NCBI RefSeq assembly: GCF_000312485.1
Contig: NZ_HE997647.1
Span: 1 to 64,000, forward strand
From: Yersinia massiliensis CCUG 53443
GTDB taxonomy: Bacteria; Pseudomonadota; Gammaproteobacteria; Enterobacterales; Enterobacteriaceae
DNA length: 64,000 nucleotides
Direction of reading: 5' to 3'
Part shown: positions 42,648 through 51,820 of the stretch, piece after piece
Numbering within the stretch: the stretch's first letter is position 1
Layout: the number at the start of each line of letters is the position of its first letter
Made by a program: the position numbers and the translations under genes
The notes under the pieces: generated by a model
The model's input: the letters and a program-made list of their open reading frames with translations, nothing else
Databases searched by the model: none
Told to the model about the DNA's origin: nothing

Positions 42648-45479
42648 TTACTTCGGTTGCAGCATCGGCTTGAGGAAACGAGCCGTATGGGATGCGGCGC
42701 ATTGTGCGACGGTTTCTGGCGTGCCTGAGACTAAAATCTCGCCGCCGCCACTGCCACCTTCTGGCCCTAAATCGACAATCCAGTCTGCTGTCTTAATCAC
42801 ATCCAGATTATGCTCAATGACCACAATGGTATTGCCCTGATCCCGTAACTGATGCAGCACCGCCAGTAGTTGCTGGATATCAGCAAAATGCAGGCCAGTC
42901 GTCGGTTCATCCAGAATATATAAGGTCTGGCCGGTGCCGCGTTTTGATAGCTCACGGGACAGTTTAACTCGTTGGGCTTCCCCACCAGACAAGGTGGTCG
43001 CCGATTGCCCCAGACAAATATACGACAGGCCAACATCCATCAACGTTTGCAGCTTACGCGCCAGTGCTGGCACGGCGTCAAAGAAATCACGCGCCTCTTC
43101 GATAGTCATCGCCAAGACTTCGTGGATGCTCTTGCCTTTGTACTTCACTTCCAGCGTTTCACGGTTATAACGCTTCCCTTTACACTGGTCACAAGGCACA
43201 TAGATATCAGGCAGGAAGTGCATTTCGACTTTAATCACCCCATCACCCTGACAAGCCTCGCAGCGACCCCCTTTGACGTTAAAGCTGAAACGGCCCGGTG
43301 TGTAACCGCGGGCGCGTGATTCAGGTACACCGGCGAATAATTCCCGGATAGGCGTAAAGATACCGGTATAGGTCGCTGGGTTTGAACGCGGTGTACGACC
43401 AATGGGGCTTTGGTCGATATCGATAACTTTATCGAAATGCTCCAACCCTTGAATTTCGCGGTAAGGCGCGGGCTCATTGTTGGTCGCGCCATTTAATCGG
43501 CTCTGTGCGATGGGGTAGAGTGTATCGTTGATCAACGTCGACTTGCCGGAACCAGAAACACCGGTAATGCAGCTAAATAGCCCCACCGGCAGGGTGAGGG
43601 TGACATCTTTCAGGTTATTGCCGCTCGCCCCAATCAGTTTTAATACTTTACTGGGATCGCCGGCTACGCGTTTAGCTGGGATCTCGATTTCCCGCTTGCC
43701 ACTCAGGAACTGGCCGGTCAATGAGTTTGGCGCAGCCATAATGTCATCAACGGTGCCTTCTGCCACCACTTCACCCCCGTGTACACCGGCTCCAGGGCCG
43801 ATATCAATCACATGGTCTGCGGCGCGGATCGCATCTTCATCATGCTCTACCACAATGACGGTATTACCCAGATTACGCAGGTGAATCAGTGTTTCCAGCA
43901 AACGTTCGTTATCACGTTGGTGCAAGCCAATGGATGGCTCATCCAGCACATACATGACGCCAACTAAACCTGCGCCAATCTGGCTCGCTAATCGTATACG
44001 CTGTGCTTCACCCCCTGACAGGGTTTCGGCCGAGCGTGACAATGACAGATAATTTAGCCCGACGTTCACCAAGAATTTGAGGCGGTCACCGATTTCTTTC
44101 AGGATTTTCTCGGCAATCTGCGCTCGTTGGCCACTCAGTTTCATATCTTGGAAGAAAGTCAGTGCATGACCGATGCTCAGTTCGGAAATCTCGGGCAACG
44201 TGGTGTTTTGTACGAAGACGTAACGTGCTTCTCTGCGCAGACGTGTACCGCTGCAAGAAGCACAGGAACGATTGCTGATGAATTTTGCCAACTCTTCACG
44301 CACCGCACTGGATTCCGTCTCTTTATAACGGCGTTCCATGTTGTGCAGCACCCCTTCAAAAGGATGACGGCGGACGGTGGTATCACCCCGATCGTTTATG
44401 TATTTGAACTCAATGGTATCTTTGCCCGAGCCATACAGTACCGCTTTTTGAATGGTGGTACTTAACGAGTTAAAGGGCGCTTCGATATCAAATTTATAAT
44501 GATCCGCCAGTGAGCGTAGCATCTGGAAATAATAGAAGTTACGGCGATCCCAGCCGCGAATCGCGCCACCGGCTAGTGATAACTCAGGATTTTGCAGCAC
44601 GCGATCAGGGTCGAAGAATTGTTGTACGCCGAGACCATCACAAGTCGGGCAGGCACCTGCGGGGTTGTTGAAGGAGAACAGGCGCGGTTCCAACTCGCTC
44701 ATGCTATAGCCGCAAATTGGGCAGGCAAAGTTGGCGGAGAATAATAATTCTTCGGCCTGAGGATCGTCCATATCGGTGACGACAGCCGTGCCGCCAGATA
44801 ATTCGAGTGCGGTTTCAAATGATTCAGCAAGGCGCTGCGCCATATCTTCACGCACTTTAAAGCGGTCGATAACCACTTCAATGGTGTGTTTCTTTTGCAG
44901 CTCTAACTTGGGTGGATCTGATAGGTCGCAAACCTCTCCGTCGATTCGTGCTCGGATATAGCCCTGCATCGCCAGATTTTCCAGCATTTTGGTATGTTCG
45001 CCTTTGCGATCTTGTACCACGGGCGCGAGTAGCATCAGGCGGCGGCCTTCAGGCTGACTTAAAACATTATCGACCATCTGACTGACGGTCTGTGCCGCCA
45101 ACGGGACATCGTGATCAGGGCAACGTGGTTCACCGACTCGGGCAAACAACAAACGCAGGTAGTCATGAATTTCAGTGATGGTCCCCACGGTGGAGCGCGG
45201 GTTATGGGAGGTTGATTTTTGCTCAATGGAAATGGCCGGTGACAGACCTTCAATATGGTCGACATCTGGTTTTTCCATCAGCGATAGAAATTGGCGCGCA
45301 TAGGCAGAGAGAGACTCAACATAACGGCGTTGCCCCTCGGCATACAGGGTATCAAAAGCCAACGAGGACTTGCCTGAACCCGATAGGCCGGTGACAACAA
45401 TCAGTTTGTCGCGCGGGATGATCAGGTTGATATTCTTAAGATTATGGGTGCGAGCGCCCCGAACTTCGATATTATCCAT
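42648..45479 (-). CDS. uvrA: Excinuclease ABC subunit A
   Basis: Damage-recognition ATPase of nucleotide excision repair. The 943-aa protein has two ABC modules: Walker [10 protein letters not shown] (31-39) and GVSGSGKST (near 640), signatures [14 protein letters not shown] and [14 protein letters not shown], and zinc-finger Cys pairs (CPIC/CPTC near 253-280; CEAC/CDQC near 740-766). It is divergent from ssb with an SOS box between them, as in E. coli. Confidence 0.98.
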   Translation of the reverse strand: MDNIEVRGARTHNLKNINLIIPRDKLIVVTGLSGSGKSSLAFDTLYAEGQRRYVESLSAYARQFLSLMEKPDVDHIEGLSPAISIEQKSTSHNPRSTVGTITEIHDYLRLLFARVGEPRCPDHDVPLAAQTVSQMVDNVLSQPEGRRLMLLAPVVQDRKGEHTKMLENLAMQGYIRARIDGEVCDLSDPPKLELQKKHTIEVVIDRFKVREDMAQRLAESFETALELSGGTAVVTDMDDPQAEELLFSANFACPICGYSMSELEPRLFSFNNPAGACPTCDGLGVQQFFDPDRVLQNPELSLAGGAIRGWDRRNFYYFQMLRSLADHYKFDIEAPFNSLSTTIQKAVLYGSGKDTIEFKYINDRGDTTVRRHPFEGVLHNMERRYKETESSAVREELAKFISNRSCASCSGTRLRREARYVFVQNTTLPEISELSIGHALTFFQDMKLSGQRAQIAEKILKEIGDRLKFLVNVGLNYLSLSRSAETLSGGEAQRIRLASQIGAGLVGVMYVLDEPSIGLHQRDNERLLETLIHLRNLGNTVIVVEHDEDAIRAADHVIDIGPGAGVHGGEVVAEGTVDDIMAAPNSLTGQFLSGKREIEIPAKRVAGDPSKVLKLIGASGNNLKDVTLTLPVGLFSCITGVSGSGKSTLINDTLYPIAQSRLNGATNNEPAPYREIQGLEHFDKVIDIDQSPIGRTPRSNPATYTGIFTPIRELFAGVPESRARGYTPGRFSFNVKGGRCEACQGDGVIKVEMHFLPDIYVPCDQCKGKRYNRETLEVKYKGKSIHEVLAMTIEEARDFFDAVPALARKLQTLMDVGLSYICLGQSATTLSGGEAQRVKLSRELSKRGTGQTLYILDEPTTGLHFADIQQLLAVLHQLRDQGNTIVVIEHNLDVIKTADWIVDLGPEGGSGGGEILVSGTPETVAQCAASHTARFLKPMLQPK

Positions 45480-45715
45480 TCAAACACTTCCCGGATGTAG
45501 ACTGAGCCTCTCACCGTGCCATTTTCGCGTTTACTCCCACGAGCTTTGTAACCGCAGGGTATTGACATCGTGCCTGTAACAACAATGAGTTAGGCGTGAG
45601 GGAGTTGCCCATTTGCCGTAAAAATCACTGTGTTAAGTTGCCAGCAGGCACATGTTTGCAACGCCGAAAAAAGGGCACAGCCAGTACGAAACGGATAATT
45701 ATGACACAAAAAAAC

Positions 45716-45731
45716 CTGAATGGATATCCAG
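45716..45731 (-). promoter_or_regulatory. LexA box of uvrA
   Basis: On the minus strand CTGG-ATATCCAT-TCAG lies where E. coli uvrA has CTGT-ATATTCAT-TCAG. The first half-site has CTGG instead of CTGT, so binding may be weaker. It also lies about 140 bp from ssb. Confidence 0.7.
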
Positions 45732-45871
45732 TATCCGAGTGCAATTAAGACAGATAACCCGATAAATCTGTAATGCATTACGCAGTTATGATCAGTTGTG
45801 CCGTTTGGTGGTTCGCGTGTTAAACTGACTCGTTTATACTGTACAAAATTTACTTCATCAGGAGAGTTCAC

Positions 45872-46417
45872 ATGGCCAGCAGAGGCGTAAACAAAGTGAT
45901 TTTGGTCGGGAATTTGGGCCAAGACCCGGAAGTCCGCTACATGCCTAACGGCGGGGCTGTTGCCAATATCACCCTGGCCACTTCCGAAAGCTGGCGTGAT
46001 AAAGCAACCGGCGAGCAAAAAGAGAAAACGGAATGGCACCGTGTGGTGTTGTTCGGCAAGCTGGCTGAAGTCGCGGGTGAATATCTGCGTAAAGGTTCTC
46101 AGGTATATATCGAAGGCGCATTGCAAACCCGCAAATGGCAGGACCAAAGTGGCCAAGAGCGTTACACCACTGAAGTCGTGGTTAACGTTGGTGGGACTAT
46201 GCAAATGTTGGGTGGCCGTCAAGGCGGTGGCGCACCAGCAGGTGGTTCACAGCAAGACGGCGGCGCGCAAGGCGGTTGGGGTCAGCCTCAGCAGCCACAA
46301 GGTGGTAATCAGTTCAGCGGTGGTCAAACTTCACGCCCTGCTCAGTCTGCCCCAGCAGCTCAGCCACAAGGCGGCAACGAGCCGCCAATGGATTTTGACG
46401 ACGATATTCCGTTCTAA
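45872..46417 (+). CDS. ssb: Single-stranded DNA-binding protein
   Basis: Essential tetrameric protein that coats single-stranded DNA. The 181-aa product has the OB fold (about 1-115: [40 protein letters not shown]), a Gly/Gln-rich linker and the acidic tip MDFDDDIPF that recruits partner proteins. The ATG follows CAGGAGAG. Single gene with its own terminator. Confidence 0.98.
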   Translation: MASRGVNKVILVGNLGQDPEVRYMPNGGAVANITLATSESWRDKATGEQKEKTEWHRVVLFGKLAEVAGEYLRKGSQVYIEGALQTRKWQDQSGQERYTTEVVVNVGGTMQMLGGRQGGGAPAGGSQQDGGAQGGWGQPQQPQGGNQFSGGQTSRPAQSAPAAQPQGGNEPPMDFDDDIPF

Positions 46418-46442
46418 CAATTTTTGTGAGATTTTATCGCTA

Positions 46443-46466
46443 AGCCCCGAATACGGGGCTTTTTGT
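46443..46466 (+). terminator. ssb terminator
   Basis: AGCCCCG (46443-46449) pairs with CGGGGCT (46454-46460) and leads into TTTTTG, 26 bp after the ssb stop. It marks the end of the conserved block before the accessory region. Confidence 0.92.
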
Positions 46467-46502
46467 TTTCTATTTAGTGGGTAATTAGGTGTGTGTGACC
46501 TG

Positions 46503-47264
46503 TCATAGTGGCAGACCAAAACCTGTTCTGATTCGGTTGTTTACATCATCTATTGAGCCGCGGACACCCAGTAATTTAAGGTCCATTTTTTCGCCACGCA
46601 GTTGTGTGAGAAAGCGCTCCATATCAACACGAATGCTATCGGGAATGGTCACTGCCTCTTCCGTCAATTGGCCGGATAACCGAATAACATCATTTCGATG
46701 CTTATTTACAACCCTAGAATCTATAGGTTCTCCTGCTGCCTTGCGGGCAGATAGGTCTAGCCATGCATTCATTTTAAAGGGAATTAATCGATCTGCTCCG
46801 ATATAGGAGAGAGATTCTGTACGCTGAAGGCCTTCCTTGAGAAAGAAATAATAGTCGTCATCAAGAATAATGGCTGAGAGACAAGAAATATCTTCATCGG
46901 TTGGAATGGACGTGATTTGAGCATCTTCCGGTTGTTCCATCCCCGCGGGAGAACGAGAGAAAAGTTCAATTTGAGCGGGGAAGCTGACATCTCTTGGCTT
47001 TTGAAACCGGTAGAAAATGGGTTTATCTCCCCCTGTTTGTCGAATCTCGTAGTTGCCTAACTGTATGAAAGCCCAAAATTGTTGCACGAATGCGGGGCTG
47101 AGAACTTCTAGGATGAGCACGATATCGAGGTCTTTGGTCGCTCGGAATTTTTCACCTGCCTCATCCATCGTAATCCAAGATGCAACACCTCCGATAAGTA
47201 CATACTGATCCTGGTGGTTTTTGAAATGCTCACCAAATAGTTTTAATCCTCGAATTTCATCCAT
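46503..47264 (-). CDS. AbiEii-like nucleotidyltransferase, probable toxin component
   Basis: The 253-aa product has the nucleotidyltransferase signature of AbiEii/DUF1814-type proteins: YVLIGGVASW (GG at 25-26) followed by RATKDLDIVL with the D-x-D pair Asp45/Asp47. Such proteins are toxins in AbiE-type type IV toxin-antitoxin and phage-defence modules. It starts 22 bp inside the end of the upstream gene, with an ideal AAGGAGG binding site, so the two are translationally linked. The rest (about 100-253) is not recognised. Function as toxin is inference from motif and pairing; a metabolic nucleotidyltransferase remains possible. Confidence 0.7.
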   Translation of the reverse strand: MDEIRGLKLFGEHFKNHQDQYVLIGGVASWITMDEAGEKFRATKDLDIVLILEVLSPAFVQQFWAFIQLGNYEIRQTGGDKPIFYRFQKPRDVSFPAQIELFSRSPAGMEQPEDAQITSIPTDEDISCLSAIILDDDYYFFLKEGLQRTESLSYIGADRLIPFKMNAWLDLSARKAAGEPIDSRVVNKHRNDVIRLSGQLTEEAVTIPDSIRVDMERFLTQLRGEKMDLKLLGVRGSIDDVNNRIRTGFGLPL

Positions 47265-48277
47265 GGGTAATCCTCCTTGAGTTCACTGAGTGCTAACTGA
47301 ACACGTTCGTCCTTATCATCTTTTAGGGTCAAATATAATGATATCTCGTCGACGATATGTCTCGTGACTTTGGGGCTTCTATAACTCCAGATTTCCACCG
47401 TCGCCTTAGCCCAGTCGATATGTGTCATTTCATCAAATATTCCGCTATTCACTAGCGAGCTGAAAACCTTTTGGGTCATTGCAAATACGGGTTTAGGGCT
47501 GGGAGCAAGCATAGTGTACTCGCCTAATGCAGTGTCCCCAGCATAATAAATGCCATCACCTAAAGGCGGAATTTTGTTAATCCAGACTGTTTTTTTGACA
47601 GGGCTGCGCATCAGTTGCAGCGCTATTTCGAAGGTCTTTGAACGCGAATATTTGAGCGCGTAATGTCTAGTCGAAAAACTTTTATCAGACGTTAAAATAA
47701 GAAGCTTGGACTTCCTCAGTTCAGATATTGCTTTGGATAGCGTCACTCGACTGTACTTGTATGAACCCATCAACTTCTCTGCGGTATAGAGAACGTCGGG
47801 TCTAGAGGCTGACTCATCAAATAGTAGTTGGATTAGCATGGCTTGAGTCGCCGGGGAAAAATAGCACTCCTCGTGAATATTATTCTTCCTGATTCTGAAA
47901 GCTTCGCGCAAATCCATTGCTAATTCTGGGATAAAAAACTGCTTTCTAACGGCAATGAAATTTATATGGTGGTTAATTAGACTTCGGCGTTCGACGGAGG
48001 AGATACCATTACTAACGTAAACGACAACCAAATCAGTGGTCTTTTCAATAGCAGACAGACGTTTTCTCAACGTGACTATGCCTGGATAGTCGTCATCATT
48101 CTGTAAGGCAGCCAGCAGCGTGATGGGGGAATCACCCGGAATATCGATTTCTAATTTATAAAAACGAAAGACTTCCTGCACGCTGAACGGAACATTGAGT
48201 TTTACCTTTGTTAGCTTAGTGCGAAAACCCAATATGGATTCAATATACTCGCCTAGTTCAGATGTCTTGACTGTCAT
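47243..48277 (-). CDS. Winged-helix protein paired with the nucleotidyltransferase, probable antitoxin/regulator
   Basis: A 344-aa protein I do not recognise by name. Residues about 145-215 look like a winged helix of MarR type (TAEKLMGSYKYSRVTLSKAI, SELRKSKLLIL). The N-terminal part (1-140) is mixed alpha/beta with VVVYVSNGIS, and the C-terminal part (250-344) may be the partner-binding domain. It precedes and overlaps the nucleotidyltransferase gene by 22 bp, the order of antitoxin then toxin in AbiE-type pairs. An inverted repeat upstream may be its operator. Confidence 0.6.
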   Translation of the reverse strand: MTVKTSELGEYIESILGFRTKLTKVKLNVPFSVQEVFRFYKLEIDIPGDSPITLLAALQNDDDYPGIVTLRKRLSAIEKTTDLVVVYVSNGISSVERRSLINHHINFIAVRKQFFIPELAMDLREAFRIRKNNIHEECYFSPATQAMLIQLLFDESASRPDVLYTAEKLMGSYKYSRVTLSKAISELRKSKLLILTSDKSFSTRHYALKYSRSKTFEIALQLMRSPVKKTVWINKIPPLGDGIYYAGDTALGEYTMLAPSPKPVFAMTQKVFSSLVNSGIFDEMTHIDWAKATVEIWSYRSPKVTRHIVDEISLYLTLKDDKDERVQLALSELKEDYPWMKFED

Positions 48278-48309
48278 TATTCATTCCGCGTAAAGCGATT
48301 TTTTGTAGT

Positions 48310-48348
48310 GTAAAGTATGCATGTTTTCTTGTCAAAAAATGACTTTAC
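48310..48348. promoter_or_regulatory. Inverted repeat upstream of the toxin-antitoxin-like pair
   Basis: GTAAAGT (48310-48316) and ACTTTAC (48342-48348) form a perfect inverted repeat with 25 bp between, 33 bp before the 48277 start. In AbiE-type modules the antitoxin binds inverted repeats in its promoter, so this is a candidate autoregulatory site. The remaining sequence to 48617 shows no other gene. Confidence 0.45.
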
Positions 48349-48617
48349 GTTATGACAGTCAGCCCTTGCCATAACGTGGTTAACGGCGTGAAAGGAAACG
48401 TCTAAATGTTTAGTCATTGCTTCGACAAATGCCTCAATGCACTACTCTCATCGGGCGAATAAGTAGCTAAGTTGATGTTAGGAAAAAGTAAAAAATCTAA
48501 AGTGCGGTACCGAGTTGCCGATAGAAGGAACTTAACCCGTTATCAGGGGTAGTGGTTGGCTAAGGCGCGCCGCGCAATACGTTTGCGGCGGATGACAAAA
48601 TGCGTAAGGGAATAGAC

Positions 48618-49232
48618 ATGTCTGTAGCAAAAATCATATTTATCACATCAGTTTTGGGTGCGTCGATGGGCAGTAGTGTTGCTGCAACGACGCTAACCGC
48701 TAGCCTTATTGAGTGTAATCCACAGTTTTTCCAAGTGCTTTATCAGCATCGTGCTGAGTTGAAAAAAGTTGTCCGTGTGGAAGATGATAAAAAGGCAAAT
48801 GCATGGGTGCCAGTGAAGGATAAAGACGGCAGGATTGCTTATTTTACTCAGACCATGCGCGATGGTGCTTTCACGCTATCTGGCTATTACGAGCAGAGTA
48901 ATGACCTCGGTGAATTAGGGAAATACTACTTCTGGGGTCTACTGATCAACGAACCCGTTGAGAAAGTGATCGCCTTAACACCAGAACTTAAGTGGCAAAA
49001 GAACAGTGACACCTATATCACGCATGCACAGATAAAGATCAACCCGTCCCAACCTTGGCAGCCTAATCCTTCTGCTGTCGATGGTATTGCTCCTGCTAAA
49101 GATAGCGCTGAAAAAATCGTCATGCTCGACAGCAAAAAGGGTAAATCTTTACTGAGTTGCTCCATTCAGGGCAACATTAGCAGGGCGCTGCTTCTCCAAG
49201 AGCGACCAGATATCGCTGCAGGGAATGAATAA
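48618..49232 (+). CDS. Exported protein of unknown function
   Basis: I do not recognise this gene. From the ATG at 48618 it encodes 204 aa with a signal peptide MSVAKIIFITSVLGASMG then SSVAA, so the mature protein is likely periplasmic. It contains two Cys, in LIECNPQF and LLSCSIQG, that could form a disulfide. The middle is rich in charged and aromatic residues (YYEQSNDLGELGKYYFWG). An in-frame ATG at 48600 is possible. It stands alone between the toxin-antitoxin-like pair and a LysR gene; a 44-bp hairpin follows. Confidence 0.6.
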   Translation: MSVAKIIFITSVLGASMGSSVAATTLTASLIECNPQFFQVLYQHRAELKKVVRVEDDKKANAWVPVKDKDGRIAYFTQTMRDGAFTLSGYYEQSNDLGELGKYYFWGLLINEPVEKVIALTPELKWQKNSDTYITHAQIKINPSQPWQPNPSAVDGIAPAKDSAEKIVMLDSKKGKSLLSCSIQGNISRALLLQERPDIAAGNE

Positions 49233-49240
49233 TGAAACCT

Positions 49241-49284
49241 CACCGGCGCAATTTTACCTAATCAATCATGATAAGCCGCCGGTG
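49241..49284. terminator. Long-loop hairpin between two convergent genes
   Basis: CACCGGCG (49241-49248) pairs with CGCCGGTG (49277-49284) across a 28-nt loop. There is no T tract. It lies between the exported protein gene and the convergent LysR gene and could act on both. Confidence 0.4.
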
Positions 49285-49301
49285 GCTATCTATCCGCTCG
49301 C

Positions 49302-50216
49302 TTAAGGCTCTAAAGATAAAATCCTTTGTATCGCGTTCAGTGCACTGATTTTTTTTAAATCTTTTCGCCAAGAGAGATAAATATTAATACTGAATTTCTC
49401 TTCGTAGTAAGGCGTCATACGCTTATAGGTAATGCCTGCTCTGCTCACCATACACATTGAATATGGGATAAAGGCCATCCCGCGCCCTAATGCAATTTCA
49501 GACAACATTCGTAGTGGATCACCTGGCTCTGGTTTTCGGGTCAGATGAAAAGGTAAAGTATTAAAAATCTTCTCACATTTATCAAAATAGTCATTGTTAG
49601 CTAGACGATTAAACCAATATAACGGAAGGTCGCTAACATCTTTTAAATCAATAAATTCTTTTTGGCTCGCGGGATGACTCGTTGGTATGGTGATCAGATT
49701 TATTTCTTTATGGATAAATTTAAATTCCAACAATTCATTTTGATAAGGCTTTTCTGCGACAATTGAAAAATCTAAATGGCCGTTAAGCATCTCCATCAAG
49801 AGTTGTTTAGAAGTATAGGTGTCTTTATAGATTTTATTCGTAATAGAAAGTTCATCAAGTGTATCTTGAATCTTAGGCATTAAATTAAAATCTAACGTTT
49901 TAGTGGTTCCTGCAAGAAAACCTTGTTCATCAGTACTGTGCTTTTTAATTTCCACCAAACTATCAACCATCGTATTCAAAAGATGCCGACTTTGTAACTC
50001 AAATAACTTACCTGCCTCGGTTAGAGATACTTGATGTGTATCGCGAAGGAAAAGAGTGGTGCCAAGATTCTCTTCAAGATGACGAATTTGAATTGATAAC
50101 GGCGGTTGTGAAACGCCTAATCGTTCAGCCGCCCGCCTAAAACTCATATCTTCACATACCGCAAGAAAGAACTGCAATTGTTTGATAGTAGGTAGCCTTT
50201 TACTAAATATCTTCAT
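49302..50216 (-). CDS. LysR-family regulator, divergent from the AfsA-type cluster
   Basis: A 304-aa LysR-type regulator with N-terminal winged HTH (TIKQLQFFLAVCEDMSFRRA, RLGVSQPPLSIQIRHLEENL) and a periplasmic-binding-protein-like effector domain (about 95-300). The ATG at 50216 has GGAGAG upstream; a Met at 50231 adds five residues. It is divergent from the cluster that starts at 50400, with 183 bp of AT-rich DNA between, the usual arrangement for a LysR protein and its target. The inducer may be a product or precursor of the cluster; this is inference. Confidence 0.88.
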   Translation of the reverse strand: MKIFSKRLPTIKQLQFFLAVCEDMSFRRAAERLGVSQPPLSIQIRHLEENLGTTLFLRDTHQVSLTEAGKLFELQSRHLLNTMVDSLVEIKKHSTDEQGFLAGTTKTLDFNLMPKIQDTLDELSITNKIYKDTYTSKQLLMEMLNGHLDFSIVAEKPYQNELLEFKFIHKEINLITIPTSHPASQKEFIDLKDVSDLPLYWFNRLANNDYFDKCEKIFNTLPFHLTRKPEPGDPLRMLSEIALGRGMAFIPYSMCMVSRAGITYKRMTPYYEEKFSINIYLSWRKDLKKISALNAIQRILSLEP

Positions 50217-50399
50217 CACTCTCTCCAACATCCATGTTTATGCTTAAGCGATAGAGCTGCAACGAACACCTTGATTTTCATACCCGCTGATATCTTTATC
50301 CTATCACAAAATAAATACTTCGAAACATCGTTTTAAAAACGTAAGCTCTTTTCATCGAAATAATGATTAACCTTCAACTGATTGAAAAGGAAATAAACA
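50217..50399. promoter_or_regulatory. Divergent promoter region of LysR gene and cluster
   Basis: 183 bp of AT-rich DNA. LysR proteins bind T-N11-A sites in such regions; several fit by chance in AT-rich DNA, so none is named. Confidence 0.4.
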
Positions 50400-51014
50400 A
50401 TGTCTTCTAACTATCTAATGATCTCTCGCTACCCATTAAAGAAAGGAATGGAGTCTAAACTCGCAATATTGCTGCAACCTTCTGAAATGAAAAACTATTA
50501 TCTTTCTACACAAGGTGAAGATAAAGAATTGCTGGAATTCAACAGCTATACAGAACTCAGTGCAATTCAGAATGATGAGAATAATCTCGACTGCATTCTT
50601 GATAGCCTTAAAACAATACTATCTGGTGATGTCAAACGTGAGTTAGTTAAGTTTGTTGAAAGTCCTATTGCATCAGAAAAACCTATTCCGGATTCTGAAT
50701 ATGTACAGTTACGGCATGTCGAAGTCGTTCCAGAGTTCCACTCACAATATCGTAATTGGCGGGAAGAAACTATTTTCAATGTTGTTCGCAGTAATAAAGA
50801 CAAAATTGAATCCTTTGAAGCATATCATTCACTATTTAGTACTCAACCTGGTGTTATGTTCGTTTCGTCTTTTTCGGTATCACCTAATGAATATATTAAA
50901 TCATTCACTGATGAAAACTATCAGAGGATTATTCAACAAGCGGGTGATAAGTATATCACGGGCGGCAATGACGGTTTGTATACAAAAATATATCAGAAAA
51001 TTTCATTTCATTAA
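50400..51014 (+). CDS. Unknown protein, two similar halves, first gene of the AfsA-type cluster
   Basis: I do not recognise this 204-aa protein. It seems to have two halves of about 100 residues, each starting with a strand and a helix (YLMISRYPLKKGMESKLAIL; YVQLRHVEVVPEFHSQYRNW) and ending with strand-like segments. This would fit a tandem ferredoxin-like alpha/beta-barrel as in antibiotic biosynthesis monooxygenase-type proteins, but no catalytic motif is visible. No signal peptide. The next gene follows after 15 bp, so it is co-transcribed with the AfsA-like gene. AT-rich codon use. Confidence 0.6.
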   Translation: MSSNYLMISRYPLKKGMESKLAILLQPSEMKNYYLSTQGEDKELLEFNSYTELSAIQNDENNLDCILDSLKTILSGDVKRELVKFVESPIASEKPIPDSEYVQLRHVEVVPEFHSQYRNWREETIFNVVRSNKDKIESFEAYHSLFSTQPGVMFVSSFSVSPNEYIKSFTDENYQRIIQQAGDKYITGGNDGLYTKIYQKISFH

Positions 51015-51029
51015 TGACAAGTGAGAGAG

Positions 51030-51815
51030 ATGAATATGTTAACAAAGCAAAGTACAGATCTCTTGGTGGTTGGTGATAAATTTCATGACTTCGCCTTGGG
51101 TAATGATATTGTTACATTAAGTCAGCTAGACTTAATGACAAAAATACCATCTAAAGTATTAGCTAGAAATAATTCATTGGTCGTCGGGCAAGGTGTTAGA
51201 AAAGACACTGTAAATAATATATTAAAAAACTATCATGAATATAACCAACAAGTAAGTAATGTTGATTTGCAAATCTTGCTAGAAGATCAACATTCGCAAG
51301 GAATTAACAATTACACCCATAAGAAAGAAGAACATAATATTCTGATCGGAAAAACGACGAAAGTTGAAGAAAACATTTATACACTGCCGCTAATCATTGA
51401 TGAACGGTGTGAGCTGATGGGCGATCACCAATCAGGTAAACACTTACAGGGTATGCTATTAGTTGAGGCATTTAGACAAACATTTATTGCTGTTACTGAA
51501 GAGTTTTACCCGTTCCTTGGGGATATAAAAAAATACTTTGTCATCAATTCACTAAATACTCAGTTTCATAATTTCATTTTTCCAATTGCAGCCAATATTG
51601 TATATAAAGTTAATGATATTGATATTAATGAGCGGAGAGAAAAAGTAAGTTCAAGAATTGAAGCATGGCAGAATGATATATTATGTGCTTCTATGGAAGC
51701 AAATTTCACAGTTTATCCACTTGATATAATTAGTGAGAAAGAGAGTGAACTTGCAGAGAAGGCGATCAGTGATCATTTTATTAAAATAAATTCAAATAAA
51801 ATAGTCTCAGAGTAA
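51030..51815 (+). CDS. AfsA-type hotdog protein (A-factor synthase family)
   Basis: The 261-aa product carries the AfsA hotdog signature GDHQSGKHLQGMLLVEAFRQ (residues 131-150): in the family a conserved D-H-x(n)-H is followed by GM-LLEA-RQ. After it come the strands of a hotdog fold (INSLNTQFHNFIFP, 172-185; RIEAWQNDILCASMEANFTV, 209-228). AfsA joins a beta-ketoacyl chain to dihydroxyacetone phosphate in A-factor synthesis. Only one full hotdog core is visible, whereas Streptomyces AfsA has two; the N-terminal 110 residues are divergent. GTG at 51021 and ATG at 51036 are alternative starts. Neighbours (HAD phosphatase, thiolase, reductases) support a role in small-molecule synthesis. No enzymatic proof. 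Confidence 0.75.
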   Translation: MNMLTKQSTDLLVVGDKFHDFALGNDIVTLSQLDLMTKIPSKVLARNNSLVVGQGVRKDTVNNILKNYHEYNQQVSNVDLQILLEDQHSQGINNYTHKKEEHNILIGKTTKVEENIYTLPLIIDERCELMGDHQSGKHLQGMLLVEAFRQTFIAVTEEFYPFLGDIKKYFVINSLNTQFHNFIFPIAANIVYKVNDIDINERREKVSSRIEAWQNDILCASMEANFTVYPLDIISEKESELAEKAISDHFIKINSNKIVSE

Positions 51816-51820
51816 ATATA

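Noticed and set aside
45590-46222. 210-codon open frame antisense to ssb
   Set aside because: It is a shadow of ssb and its promoter region; ssb on the other strand is certain.
50217-50399. Specific LysR T-N11-A operator upstream of the AfsA-type cluster
   Set aside because: Several such matches occur by chance in AT-rich DNA, so naming one would not be supported.
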